Of a stretch of 64,000 nucleotides of DNA, positions 13,310 to 25,100 are shown piece after piece. Made by a program: the position numbers and the translations under genes. A model generated the notes under the pieces. The model searched no databases. It was not told the origin of the DNA and saw only the letters and a program-made list of their open reading frames with translations. How positions within the stretch are numbered: the stretch's first letter is position 1; every line of letters begins with the position of its first letter. This DNA comes from Polytrichum commune. Lineage: Eukaryota; Streptophyta; Polytrichopsida; Polytrichales; Polytrichaceae. The DNA lies in NCBI GenBank assembly GCA_950295325.1, contig OX485807.1, forward strand, positions 38,098,440 to 38,162,439, read 5' to 3'.

Positions 13310-14460
13310 ACATTGCTTGTGGTATTTAGTGTCACGTGCATAATAATGTCATTTACCCTATTTTGAAACATATGCTAGGTTACACTAATAATCAACAACT
13401 TCAACATTAGTGTCACCTCACGACACTTGGCGTTCAAGTGCACTTACTAGTATCTTGGCATGAGTATGTCCAATAGTGTAATGAGGTGTATGCCTATGTT
13501 ACACAATGACCTACAAGTTGGTTACAGTGCACACAAATGACACTTGACATTAGTATGCTCAAGCATATATTTCCTCTTGCATACTAACATATAAACACAT
13601 GACACTATCATCTCAATCATCCAATATGCTACGCTAAACGTCATAATGTAATAATATGTATAGGGTAGGGCCTCGAGGAGAGGGCGTTCCCAAAATTCCG
13701 GGCTTACACCTCAGGCTACCACCCTCGGCAACCCTACCTAGTGTAAAGAAATGGGTTGATTACAAAAACATTTATAGTGCATTATGCCGCATGTAATGGG
13801 CACAAAGATTTTTATGGCACATAATGCCCCGTCGCCTACAAGCAAGGCATTCTCTAATATAAGGGACATATTTTAACAAAGGGTAATCAACCCTCATTCT
13901 TTACTTCATTGAAAAAGAATCACTTAAATTGACGAATAATATCATTATGGCAAGTAACGGATGTGACACTTTGAAACCTCTAGGCATCTACACTGGTTAT
14001 GGCATGTAGTGTTACATACACTATTTGCGAAGGGCCTAAACTATATACCTAGAGGTCTCAAAATACCACGATCGCTAATAGCACATTGGGATACATTAGA
14101 TGATAGTCTTGCGTTATAGTATGCAAGAGGAAGATATGCTTGAGCATACTGATGGCAAGTGTCATGTGCTTACATTTTAGTATGCAAGAGGAAGATATCC
14201 TTGAGCATACTAATGGCAAGTGTCATTTGTGTACATTTTAGTTAACTTGTAGACCATTGTGTAACATGAACTTTATAACACTATTGAACATACTCATGCC
14301 AATATATTAGTAAGCACACTTGAACGCCAAGTGGCAACTCATGACACTTATGATGATGAGATTATGAATCAATAATGTGACCTAGGGCACCCCTCAAAAT
14401 AGAGTAAGTGACACTATTATGAATGTGACACTAAATACCATGAACGGTGTAGTGTAAGCC
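13310..14460. repeat. Foldback element, copy B, with long inverted arms
   Basis: The left arm (about 13400-13640) and the complement of the right arm (about 14090-14350) align over roughly 240 bp. Shared phrases include CTTGGCGTTCAAGTG, TTGGCATGAGTATGT and CCTCTTGCATACTA. The right arm carries an internal duplication of the GTATGCAAGAGGAAGATAT block. Outer termini resemble those of the small TA-target MITEs (GACACTAAATACCATGAAC). Relative to copy A at 3.1 kb, about 250-270 bp is inserted near 13655-13910. Non-coding. Confidence 0.65.
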
Positions 14461-14725
14461 GTTTGCAAAATAGTGTAGGTGACACTGAAGACCATGAATG
14501 GTGAGGTGTAAGCCGTTTGCAAATAGTGTAGGTGACATTGAAGACCATGAACGGTGTGGTGTAAGCCGTTTGCAAATAGTGTAGGTGACATTGAAGACCA
14601 TGAACGGTGTAGTGTAAGCCGTTTGCAAAATAGTGTAGGTGACACTAAAGGCCGTTCATGAACGGTGTAGTGTAAGCCGTTTGCCAAATAGTGTAGGTGA
14701 CACTAAAGACCATGAACGGTGTAAA
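14410..14725 (+). repeat. Minisatellite of ~57-60 bp units derived from the foldback terminus
   Basis: Five occurrences of GTAAGCCGTTTGC, spaced 57-60 bp apart, each followed by a TAGTGTAGGTGACA block and an AGACCATGAACGGTG block. The unit contains the terminal sequence of the adjacent foldback element, so the array probably arose by tandem amplification of that end. Confidence 0.85.
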
Positions 14726-15245
14726 ATAGTCTGCCTTCTTTCCCTTGTTCACTTTGTGAGCGAGTACAGTAGTAAAGCACTGTTTGTGAATGGCGATGCT
14801 GGGTGGACCCTCGTGCTCCAGTGGACTCTGCGTCTTGCTGCCCCTCTACTCCAGATGCCCTCGCCATCGCCATCGCCATCTTCACAACTCGTCCCTTCTG
14901 TCCTCTCCACTCTCTCTGCACCTCTCTTCTTCATCTCTCTCTGCTTCCCTGCCTTCTATGGCAGCCCTCGCCACGCATTACAGCTCCACGCGTTGCACCA
15001 ACTGCCACCGCCACAGCAGCAGCAGCAACAGCAACAACAACAACACCACTGCAAGCATCCAGGCGGGTAGCACAAGCAGCACCGCGCCATTATTGCCCCT
15101 TCTCCCCTGCCGCAGGCATCCGCATTCTGCACTCCCGTACCACCCGTCTCTCGCCTCGTCATCCAAGGTGCGCTGGCCGTCCTGTCCCGGTCCCCGATCG
15201 TTGGTCCCTTTCCGTCGTTGTGCTGCTGCTGACTCGGCGGCGGTC
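14726..15245. other. CT-rich segment with CAG/CAA tract upstream of the RMR-like gene
   Basis: Pyrimidine-rich DNA on the plus strand, with CATCGC repeats near 14866-14880 and a CAG/CAA run at about 15013-15045. Overlapping low-complexity frames occur in several phases, none with a recognisable domain. It may be upstream promoter or leader of the downstream gene. Confidence 0.4.
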
Positions 15246-15655
15246 GTCTTGTTTATCTAGTGACGTTGAGAGGTTCGCGGCTGTGTTGTGGAATGTGCGT
15301 GAGAAAGTAAGCGAGCGAGATAACGAGTGAGTGGAATTACAATTTGTGACGCACGCTGGCTGGAGAACTTTTTCTTTTTCTTTTTGGTTCTTTGCGTAGT
15401 AGTGTAGGGTTTTGGTGTTGGAGAGCGGTTCGCGGATGATTGTTTCCCTGTCGTCGTGATGGTGAGGAGTTGGTGGTGGCAGTCTTGTTTGTCTTTTCTT
15501 TTCTTTGTGAGGTTGAGTAGTTTTCTGAAGCGTTGTGGAATGTGCGCGCAAGAGTAGCGGAAAGTAAGCGAGCGAGCGAGTGAATGAAACCGCAATTTGC
15601 GACGTGCACGGGCGGGAGAGTTTTGTCTTTGCGTAGTGTATGTTTTGGAGTATTG
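15246..15655 (+). repeat. Imperfect direct duplication in the promoter/leader of the RMR-like gene
   Basis: Two related CpG-containing segments, about 15246-15415 and 15482-15655, share GTCTTGTTT, GTTGTGGAATGTGCG, AAAGTAAGCGAGCGAG and TCTTTGCGTAGT in the same order, offset by roughly 236-247 bp. They lie 0.5-0.9 kb before the start codon. Confidence 0.65.
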
Positions 15656-15822
15656 TACACTTTTGGTAGTGTGAGCAGTGGATTTGGAGAGAGCTGAGTT
15701 GGAGGAGGCGAGATTGCCGTGGCGGTTAGGACGTGTTGTTGTAATTATCTTGTTTACTGGATAGTGGTCCAGCATTAGAGATTCGTGTGCAGATCGCTTA
15801 GAGTAGGATCGGGCGGTGTATC

Positions 15823-15903
15823 ATGAGTCTGCGATTCTCCCGAACTGCTGCCTACGTAGTACTGTTTCTCCTTAGCATTTGCATTTCCAAATTGGTTTCC
15901 TAA
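15823..15903 (+). other. Possible upstream ORF (26 aa) before the RMR-like gene
   Basis: An ATG opens a 26-codon frame ending in TAA, about 210 nt before the main start codon. The peptide has a hydrophobic core (VVLFLLSICIS). It matters only if transcription starts upstream of it, which cannot be seen here. Confidence 0.3.
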
Positions 15904-16115
15904 CTTCATTCTGCTCTGTGTTCGTTCTTTTGGTCCAGCTTATTCGAAGAACGAAAAGTGTGTGTGGACTGAGCGAGTGGCTCGGCCAAGTGGACTCCAT
16001 GTGCTTCTCGAGCGGTGCTTGCCGGAAGGAGTGAGGGAGATGCTATTTAGGTAGAAACTTGTGCAGTCGCAGATCATCAGCACTTCAATTTTGTCAGATT
16101 TAAGAGTCATTCAAA

Positions 16116-18162
16116 ATGCCGTCAGCCGTTGTGGAAGCGGGATTGGCAAGCAGGATCATGAGCCACAGGGAGATAATGATCTCTTTGGCCGGTCTTTGCC
16201 TCGTTCTTCTCACACTCCTGCTCGGGAGAGTCAACTCGGCGGTTATTCTACTCACCGGCACCAATGAGTCTTGGTCCTTCCCCGACATGGAGGCCAGTTT
16301 TGGTACGATATTAGCGACTTTCTCTGCTCTGTTTTTACTAAGTTGTTCCAATCAGATAATATAAGCTGGAGCCACTTGTGGACAAATTTGAGAGTGGAAA
16401 TGGATCTTGGAAAGAATGTGAGGCCTGAAGAAGGGGAGGGGGAGCGACCTTTCCAATGGGGACTCTCTTGTATGACAAGGTGTTCGCTCATCTGAAGTTA
16501 TTGATTGTCCTTTTGTTTAACACATCATGGAATATTATCATGCATCAGGTTGAGATTGTGAATATGCCCGTCACGTACAGATGTCGCTATTTAATTGGTC
16601 ATAGCAGAGTGAGCTTGTTCTGTGGAGCAGCAATTTGTAATAGCAACACTTAAACTACGATTGATTTTCATCAAAGAACTCCTCCTAACTTATTGTGTTT
16701 AGGTTGGCAGCTCCACGGGTTCCGACGTCGGGAATTGTTGGAGCTTTGCACATAGCGAATCCTCCAGATGCATGTTCACCATTGGTCAAACCTACAGGCG
16801 AGAGAGCAAATACCGCCGCATCTTTTGTTCTTGTACAACGTGGGCAGTGCAATTTTGAATCCAAGGTGCGAATTGCTCAGGAAGCTGGCTACAAGGCAGT
16901 TATCGTATATAACGACCAAGATGACCATGAGCTGATCACAAGTACGTTTCTATATATTGTCCTCTCTGTCAATGTTGTAGCTTTGCCCATGAGTTTGAAC
17001 CTGTTGAACGTTTTGCAATCGCTTTAGTGTTGTATTCCATCAGTCTCACAGGCTTCATTTGGACAGATGTAGAAGTTTGATAAGCAAAGGCTGCAATCAG
17101 AGAGTGGAGTAGGGTTCTACTCTTGGTGATATTGTAAGGCTAGGAGCAATTGATCTGAGCCTGATTTGAATCTGACTTGTATTCCTCTGGCTGCAGTGTC
17201 TGGAAACCCGGGGGACATCCACATATACTCTGTTTTTGTCTCAAAGCCTTCTGGGGAGTTTCTTTTGAAGTATGCGGAAGATCAGGATACAAATTGCTAC
17301 ATCATGCCAGCATTCGAGAATACTGCGTGGTCTGTTATGGCAGTCTCCTTTATCTCCCTCCTTGCAGTGTCGTCCGTGTTAGCAACGTTTTTCTTTGTGC
17401 GACAACATCGACTGCGGCATATGGGTGCACGCTTCCTTCCAAGGGAACCTTGTGGGATGAGTGTAAAGGAGGTGAATGCCCTCCCAAGTTTTGTATTCAA
17501 GTGTTTGAGAGAGGGGAATGGAACATCGGAAACCTGTACAATCTGCCTCGAGGACTATGAGCCTGGAGAGACGCTCAGGGTTCTCCCTTGCCGTCATGGT
17601 AATTTCCTGCTCTGACTCTCAGCTCAGTCTTTCTCCATGTAATAACTTGCAATTGCCAGGCCACATCCGAGTGGGACACTGCATCCTTTATAGTCATCCA
17701 GCTACATATGATTTAGTGTTTTTTTGGGAGATCTGGTATCAGTGATTGACATGAACTGTATCAACCTATTACTGTCATTTACCACTTGTTAATTTTTTGT
17801 GCCGTCTGTTTCCAGTCATCTCCTTATTTGAGCTTGCAAAGTACTAAGGTGTGCGCATGTTGGACTATGCAGAATTTCATCTTGATTGTATAGATCAGTG
17901 GTTGACCACGCGGAAACCCTTCTGTCCAGTATGCAAGAGAGATGCACAAACGAAAAGCAGTGAACCTATTGCCACGGAGACCACGCCATTATTGGCAGCA
18001 GTTGGAAGAGCGTTCAGTAGTAGCATCCGTGTTGGAAATTCTCTTTCTTCAGTCCAATCTTCGCCAATTTTCACTCCTTTGGATCGGGTGACTTTGAGTC
18101 AAACCCCCGATGGCCGCATTTTTTCACTGTCCTACACAGATGTTGGTGAAGACTTATGTTAG
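16116..18162 (+). CDS. RMR: RMR-like receptor: PA domain, one TM segment, RING-H2
   Basis: Four exons: 16116-16302, 16711-16941, 17197-17598 and 17873-18162 (1,110 nt, 369 aa); all introns are GT..AG and join in frame. The product has a signal peptide (hydrophobic residues ~20-42), a protease-associated luminal domain (~residues 60-165, including RGQCNFESKVRIAQEAGYKA), a transmembrane segment (~183-207) and a RING-H2 finger with ligands C253, C256, C271, H273, H276, C279, C291 and C294, followed by a Ser-rich tail. In plants such receptor-homology-TM-RING proteins sort proteins to storage vacuoles, and related PA-TM-RING proteins can be E3 ubiquitin ligases. The acceptor at 16709-16710 was preferred over an earlier AG because only it keeps frame. 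A later Met (codon 15) is an alternative start. Intron 3 splits the RING between H273 and E274. Confidence 0.92.
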
Positions 18163-21139
18163 CGACTTGATGCTCAGGAGCGAAGACATGGTAACTTGAG
18201 GGGAGCAGCCCCAAGCCATCTTGAAATATGGCTCGAGTGGACTGGTCTACAAGCTATCTGCAAATGTATACTAGAGTAGGGCAAAGAGATCATTAGGATC
18301 TGAGTACAAGGTGGCCAGTTTAGGGGTGCTTTGCTCTCTGCCTTATTCAAGGTGGGGTGATTCAAAGATCACTGCCCATAGTGTATCATAGAAATCTTGC
18401 AAAATGCGGGGATTCAAGTATGACCTGCATGTGGTCCATGGCTCAGATTAGAGGAGCAGAGCCCAGCCTAACCATGTAAAAAATATTCAGCTGGGCTCAA
18501 ATTAAAGTCTGTACGATGACAAAAGAGATGCAGGTAATCAGGTAACACAGAGGTGATGATGCCATCCACAGGCGGGCGTGAATTAGAGTCAACTTGACTC
18601 TTGCAGGTCATGGTCCAAAAATTGGACCGCAGATGATGAAGTATGATAGGGTGGAGAAAGAAGCCTGGGTTTCTTCAAGGGTTTCCCTTGCCATGTGGGT
18701 AGAAACCCATGAGGTGCACATTTTTAGAAGCCAAAGGCAGGCCAATTTATGCAGGATCAAATATGTCTGCCCTCCTGTTTGTAACTTTACCCTTATACTT
18801 GAAACAAGGACATGACCAGTGGCGGGTATGTGACATTCAGCATTCACTCTTCGATCTTGTTCGATCTTGTTCTGATGGTTGCGTGATGTAATTGGAAAGT
18901 GCAATAAGTCTCAATTCTTGAATTCCAATACCTAAGCATTCCTCATGGCATCATTGAATGTAGTTTCTAAGTGTAGAAAGGGAGATGTGATATTGTCTTT
19001 ACCACAACCTTTTGCAGCTTTTTCCTAGTAGACCTGGAGCTTGCGTTTTCTTTGACATCTGAGGTGCATAACTTTGTCCTTGAATGAATGTCTGCACATG
19101 AGTGGACGAACTTGTCTTGCATGTGTGATTTTAGAATTAGAATGTGGTCTAATTTAGTCTGATTCTAAAGACCACTTTCTGATTTTTGAACTTCTTTAGT
19201 CTAATTCTAAGACCACTTTCTGATCTATGCGGAAGTCAACTCTAGAGGTTTGTACAAAAGCATAGAGAATAGAGCTCACATAGAATAGAGAAAATAGGTT
19301 CCTTAAATCTATGTGCACATCATTCCTTTGCTCCTCTCACTGGTTGTGTACTCCCAAATCGAATCAAACTCAAAAGAGTAACTCAATTTGTTTTCGAAGA
19401 TTTGTTGCCCTTGAATAGAGCAACGTGACTTCCCTCCCTAGTTTTGTTTAAAGGAAATTGACACAAGTGTTGGAAGTGACAAATATACAGAAGATAGCTT
19501 CAAAACCTTGAGTTGGTCCCCACTTTTGATGACTATACGGTTAACCCTAATATTATGAAAAATTGTGGAAGTAAGATTGGACTCCAATATTTAGAAATGC
19601 AACAGTTCTAGTTCATGGTTGGCATATAATATGTTCTCTAGCATACAATCTTATACCTATATAAGTATTTGGAGTGCTTTTTTTTGGTTATCTTTTGTTT
19701 CTAGGTCAAACCACAACACATTTGAAAAATATATACCACATTAGTATCTAATACTTAATTTATAAATACAATCATGTGTCATAAAACATGTTGTGCTTAC
19801 CAAATCTTAATTAGATGATGGAACTAGGAACATCCATTAGTAGGGACATAAGCTTATTGCACATATCATAGACTAATATTTCATTGCCTTCAAATTATCA
19901 GAAGATACCCATTTCCATTCCTCTCCATGAATGAGATAAAATTAACATCAGTGTTTTGTTCTTTGATGCGAATGGGAGATTGTTCTTGTTACATTAATCA
20001 TGCTTTCCAAGCTTTAAAGATAAGAATAATACCTTCCTTTTGGAAGGTGGTCTCCATTTCCTCTTCATTCAATAGGATACACAAAAATCCCCTCATATCA
20101 TCATTCAATCCATCAAGCAAAGCCTTATGTGCGTAGCATCTTTGTTCTTTTGCATTTTGAGATGAAATGGAATTTATGTAACGATGCATTATCACATCTT
20201 GCTAGATTATTAATTTTGAACATGTGTTTGGTGCCATGAATCATCCATTTGGATTTAGCCACATAAAATGAAGGTGATTTCTAGATTTTTCGGGCTGAAG
20301 CATTACCTTACACTAGCAATATCATTGTAATAGAAACATAACAATGTTGTCACTTTAGTTCATTTCCCTTGAACACTTCTCCAATTAGAGTATTTTCAAG
20401 GGTTTATAGTTGAACTTTTAACTTTTTGCTTGTAAAACTTGTATGATAAGGTGGAAGGGTTGAGAAAGTCTATCCATAACTGCTATTTATGAAGAAAGGG
20501 TTTAGGTTCACTTATACATGTCAATTTTACTTGTTGGATTAGCCTTTCCAAGTGGATTTGGTGTTGGGCGACTAAAAATAATTCAGTAATACCTTACTTT
20601 CTTAAAAAGAAAATCTAAGTTAGGAACATTCCAAAACCCGTTGTGGTCATATAGGGGCATCCGTTTATGCTGCCCTTCTAGACAATGCCCCACCTTTTGC
20701 ACAAACTAAATTGCTTCTCGAACATGTAATCTACTATGACCTTACCTAAAACCTCACGATTATGAGAATGTGGCATCACAAGAACAAGAATGTGGCACCA
20801 CAAGCGACATACTCTATTAAAATATATAATTGACAAAATCTACGGTCCTACCTGTCTTGGAACTTGCACTCACTTGTCTTAGCCACAATTTGCTGCGTCG
20901 CGGACTAAGTCATGTCGTACCTTGAGTTGATTGGAATGTTTTAGAAAACCATGTAACACATGCTTTGTGTCCATTATACCCTCATTTGTAGGTGTCTCGT
21001 ACAAGGCCATGGTAGCTAGACAAACTGAAACTCCTAATGATGCACATGCCAATTTTGGTTGATATCGAATCGTTGCAAAAGGTTGTGAAAGTTTTTGACC
21101 TCTTAGAAAGTGCTTCAGGTCAATGACTAGGTGCACCCC
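18163..21139. other. 3' flank and intergenic DNA, no supported gene
   Basis: The first few hundred bases are presumably the 3' UTR of the RMR-like gene; no clear polyadenylation signal was assigned. A 65-codon minus frame at 19998-20195 has ordinary composition but no domain I recognise. Confidence 0.4.
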
Positions 21140-21520
21140 CCCTTCCCTCCTAACATTCGCTTGTGGCTAGGAAAATACGGAAAGACGAATAAAAATAAGA
21201 CCCTTCCTAACATTCACTTGCGGCCAGGAGAAACACGGACAGTGGATAAATAACACATTAGAGGTGGAATTACATGCGGCTCAACTTAGAACGATGTACT
21301 TTCAACCATTGTTGAACCTCCAATTATGCTGAATTTGAATGCGGTCAATGAATGAATAAGACATCCGATGTGGAATTATATGCAGCTCTCATCTTAATAC
21401 TCTCTACTTTCAACCAATGTTGGAATTTCTGATTATGATGAATCTGAATAGAGATAGTGGATAATAAGACATTAGGTGTGAAATTACACTTGCCTCAACT
21501 TAAAACTAAAACTTCCGTTT
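21140..21520. repeat. Short tandem duplications (~54 bp x2, then ~108 bp x2.5)
   Basis: At 21140-21240 the phrase CCTAACATTC.CTTG.GGC.AGGA occurs twice. From about 21250 a 107-108-bp unit recurs 2.5 times (ACATTAGAGGTGGAATTAC at 21254, a diverged form at 21361, another at 21469), with CTTTCAACCA.TGTTG inside. Non-coding. Confidence 0.6.
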
Positions 21521-22172
21521 ATGTCGAATTGCAATTACCTAATGTTAGGTTAATGGATGTACACTTGATGTCATGGAATCTCAATGTAGAAGTGACTCGC
21601 AAATCGTAAGGTAGAAGCATCCAATTTGATAAGTGAGCCAATACTGACATCTGCTTTTTCCCCTGAAAGCATGCAACTTTGTACTTGAAGAAATTATAGT
21701 CATATTATTTGAAGGATAAAACAGCTCTGTGGTTGAAGGGGGAAAAAAGATGTCAAACACTCAACAATATTCGCTTCAGGTGGGGGGGCTATGTAACCTC
21801 ACTTTAGATTGCAAAGAAACCTTTTTCTTGTATTTATTAATCATATCTAAATCACATAGCAGTCCGAATTTCATGGATTTACTTGTGTTAACCTTCCTAT
21901 AAATTTGCCAATTCTTGAAAGTTTCCATGACATTTTTCAGGCACCTTTAAGGGTCTCAAGTGCTCAAAGTGTCCATTTATAGGTGCTTCCACATTAGAGG
22001 TGACCAGATACAGAAAACTTGGATGCACCAAAACACTGTACACATTGTGGCAACAACTACAAAAAGTATAGTCGGAGAAGTGGCCTTGGAGACGTATAGT
22101 AACTTTTGGCATGGAATGACAAAATTGGTCCTAGACTTAAAAAAAAACATACTCTGGAGAGACCCAAGTAAA

Positions 22173-25100
22173 TCAATCAGTCCTCACTGGCAACTGGCTT
22201 ACAAATTGCGAGATTGCCTGAGCACTCTCATATGCGCCTTCGACACATCGGCCAAGGGCAACACCCACGACATAGTTACCACCCAAGAACACACCATCGA
22301 GATTTGCAGCTTGAAGGGCTCTTTTGGCACTCTCCAAAGTATCGAGATGGCCAATCGTGAACTGGGGAATGGCTTGCGGCCACGTCCGGACTCCGTGAAT
22401 TTGTGGCGCAGGAGCGTCAGGTTTCAAAAGCATGGTTCGCAAATCCTTGTCCACCATGCCCACAATCTCTTCTTCACTCTGTCACAATGAACCCGACACA
22501 AAAAAACCCACTCAGTCCACTGAAAGAGTTTGGGCATTTGTGGTTCTTTCACTCAGTCCACTGAAAGAATGTAATGCATCGCAAACCTCTAAATTCCATA
22601 CATTATCAGCACTGATTTCACATTGGTTCAATCACATCAAACTAAAACATTGAATCAATGCCTCCAAACATAGCCTTGCCATTTTTCGTTCCTGTAGTTT
22701 ATGGTCGGAAGACCTTAAAGGGTTATGGGTTGCATCAATGTTGAATGCAACAGTAGCTAAATGTTGATGAGTTAGCACAGTGAAGATATTAAACCCTGAA
22801 GGATATGCATCGATAATGACTTAAAATTAAAGATTGGTCACTCCTTTGAAGCCTAGTACTTCAATGTCCCTTACAAAGACTTACAGTTGAGGTCCGGCCA
22901 CACCAAGTGGTAGGTCAATGGTAACACAATGTTAGAAAATATCCGACATGCATCGTGTCCACACCATCAAATCTTATTAGGCATATGATGTGTCACTTCA
23001 TGTCAAATAAAGTGGTAAGATATCATTTAGTGCTAAGTTGCCATCAGCTTATGTTGTTAAGTTTTAGCTCAAAATGAGGTGGCATTTATATGTCCAAAAA
23101 GGGACCCATTAAGTCAATGTAAACTTAAACACTAGGTGTGAACATAGGAATGCTATAATTATAATGGCATGTAGCACTTCCCAATGGTGTTAGGCACTTA
23201 ATTTCATGGACAGCTAAGACTTTGTGGCCAGACCTTTAATCTTGGGCCAAAAGATGACAATGAAATATCAAATGAGAAATTTACTTGATGAGTCATACTC
23301 CCCTGGAGAGCAGGTACTACCAAAAATATTTGAAGCCACCTGATATTGCAAGCGCAAGGATCTCTTGAATGACCTAAAGATTCCAACATTGTGTTGTTTT
23401 TGTATATTTATATATATAACTATATATGCATTAGGACTTCGGTGGTAATTTTTGGATGTGACATTACCTTTTCCATGATCTGAGTGAATTGGGCACCACC
23501 AATGTAATTGAGCAAGAGAACACGTTCCTCCGGGGCTCTGTTTGGGAATAATGAGGAGCTGTAAATTGTTCCTGGCATATTACAGAAGCAACATCTGTGT
23601 TAGTAGGCAGGAATCCATGTCTCTTCCAAGAAGGTACATAACCAAGGACACAACTCAGGCTCTACCCACATGATTGATGCATATATTCTACAGATCAAGA
23701 AGTTAATATCTCAAAAAGTCTATGATGTACCATTTCCCAAGACACTGGAGTTATCCCCTAACTCAACATAACTTTTGGTTGAAAGTTGATTGTTTTGCAT
23801 ATAACACCTTCCATGTCTGGTAAGTTTTTGGTGCATGCTTGGAGGTAGTCTGTAGTTTTGAACAAAGAGCATTCAACGTCGGTTCATGAAGGGTCAAACT
23901 CATTTTGGCCATGCCAAGAGTGGCCATACAATGAGTTTGGCCCTGAATGAACCGAAATAGGTTGCTCTTTGTTCAAATTCATGAACACCACCAAGCATAC
24001 ACGACAAGCGGAAAGAAAATATTGATTTAAAATGCAAAACAACCAATGGAAAACCATAGGGGGCCAACTCGCAAAGAAAAGTCCCATGGAGTTAAGAGGA
24101 TCAAAACTTGACTGTACTTGATTAACAGAATTAACAAGGCAGAAACTTTCTTGAATCCAGAACCGTACCCAGAGTCTGGACGCCTTGACTACGGGGGTGA
24201 AGTTGCCCAAAGCCCAGCAATTTTCCATTATCGAGGCGGTCGGCCCTTACAGCAGATATGGGGTAAGAAATAGTTGCTGCACAAACTGGGGGATAATAGA
24301 ATTTGGAGAGTGCCTCAGCTGCATCTTCCTGAAGAACCAGCAAAAGAGTCTTGGTAAGTATGAGAAATAATCATTAAAGAGTCAACAGACAAAGCACTAC
24401 ACCGTTTATAGTATTTAGTGTCCCTTACTATTTGGAGTTACACAATGCTATAATGTTTCACCTGGAATGTAATTTTTTTATCAGATTGAGTCAATGATGT
24501 TCTATGATGTTCAAACAATGTATTGACATTTCTTGCTAATAAATAAAATCTCTAGCAAAAAGTTAGAGCATAGTGTAATTCCAAATGGTAAGTGACACTA
24601 AATACCATAAATGGTGTACTTGCTTTACCAGCGGCACCATTGGCAAATGCTGACAGCGGGTGGAAATTAGGTCAAGATTGGATGCTCCACATAAATATTA
24701 TTACCAAGATCCAGTTCCAGTTCTGAGATTTATGAAGATACTTGAACAATAATTTATCTAGCAGTTGAAAAGTTTTGAACAATATGGGCTCACTGGCTGG
24801 TAGTCAGAATTCTTAGCCTCTTGTGAGTTCTTAGCCCTAGTTTTCAACAATATACAAGAAAGGAATGTTACCTACAGAGAGAGGACGCAAAATATCTTTT
24901 GCAACATATGAAGGCACTGTGAGAACAAGTGATCGTGCTCCCACAGTTTTGGTCCCTTCCGGTGTTTCATATGTCAATGTGTAACTCCCATCTGTGAGCT
25001 TCTTGATAGCTGTGAGCTTCCAGTTGACCTTAACTTTGTCACCTAGTCTGCAAGGAAATCAGAAGCTCTCAACACAGTAATGTGGCCATACCAAGCATAG

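Noticed and set aside
14639-15330. Overlapping frames of 140-175 codons rich in Ala, Ser, Pro, Thr and Gln
   Set aside because: They occur in all phases of a CT-rich, CAG/CAA-containing segment, have no domain or exon structure, and are explained by low-complexity DNA upstream of the RMR-like gene.
15159-15775. Minus-strand frames of up to 172 codons
   Set aside because: They lie opposite the duplicated leader segment; basic low-complexity composition and no recognisable domain.
19998-20195. 65-codon minus frame with ordinary amino-acid composition
   Set aside because: Possibly a retrotransposon scrap, but no motif or longer collinear frame supports it.
24131-24343. Separate small gene on the minus strand
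   Set aside because: It is PPOX exon 9 read past its donor into the intron; the frame continues correctly into exon 10 after splicing.
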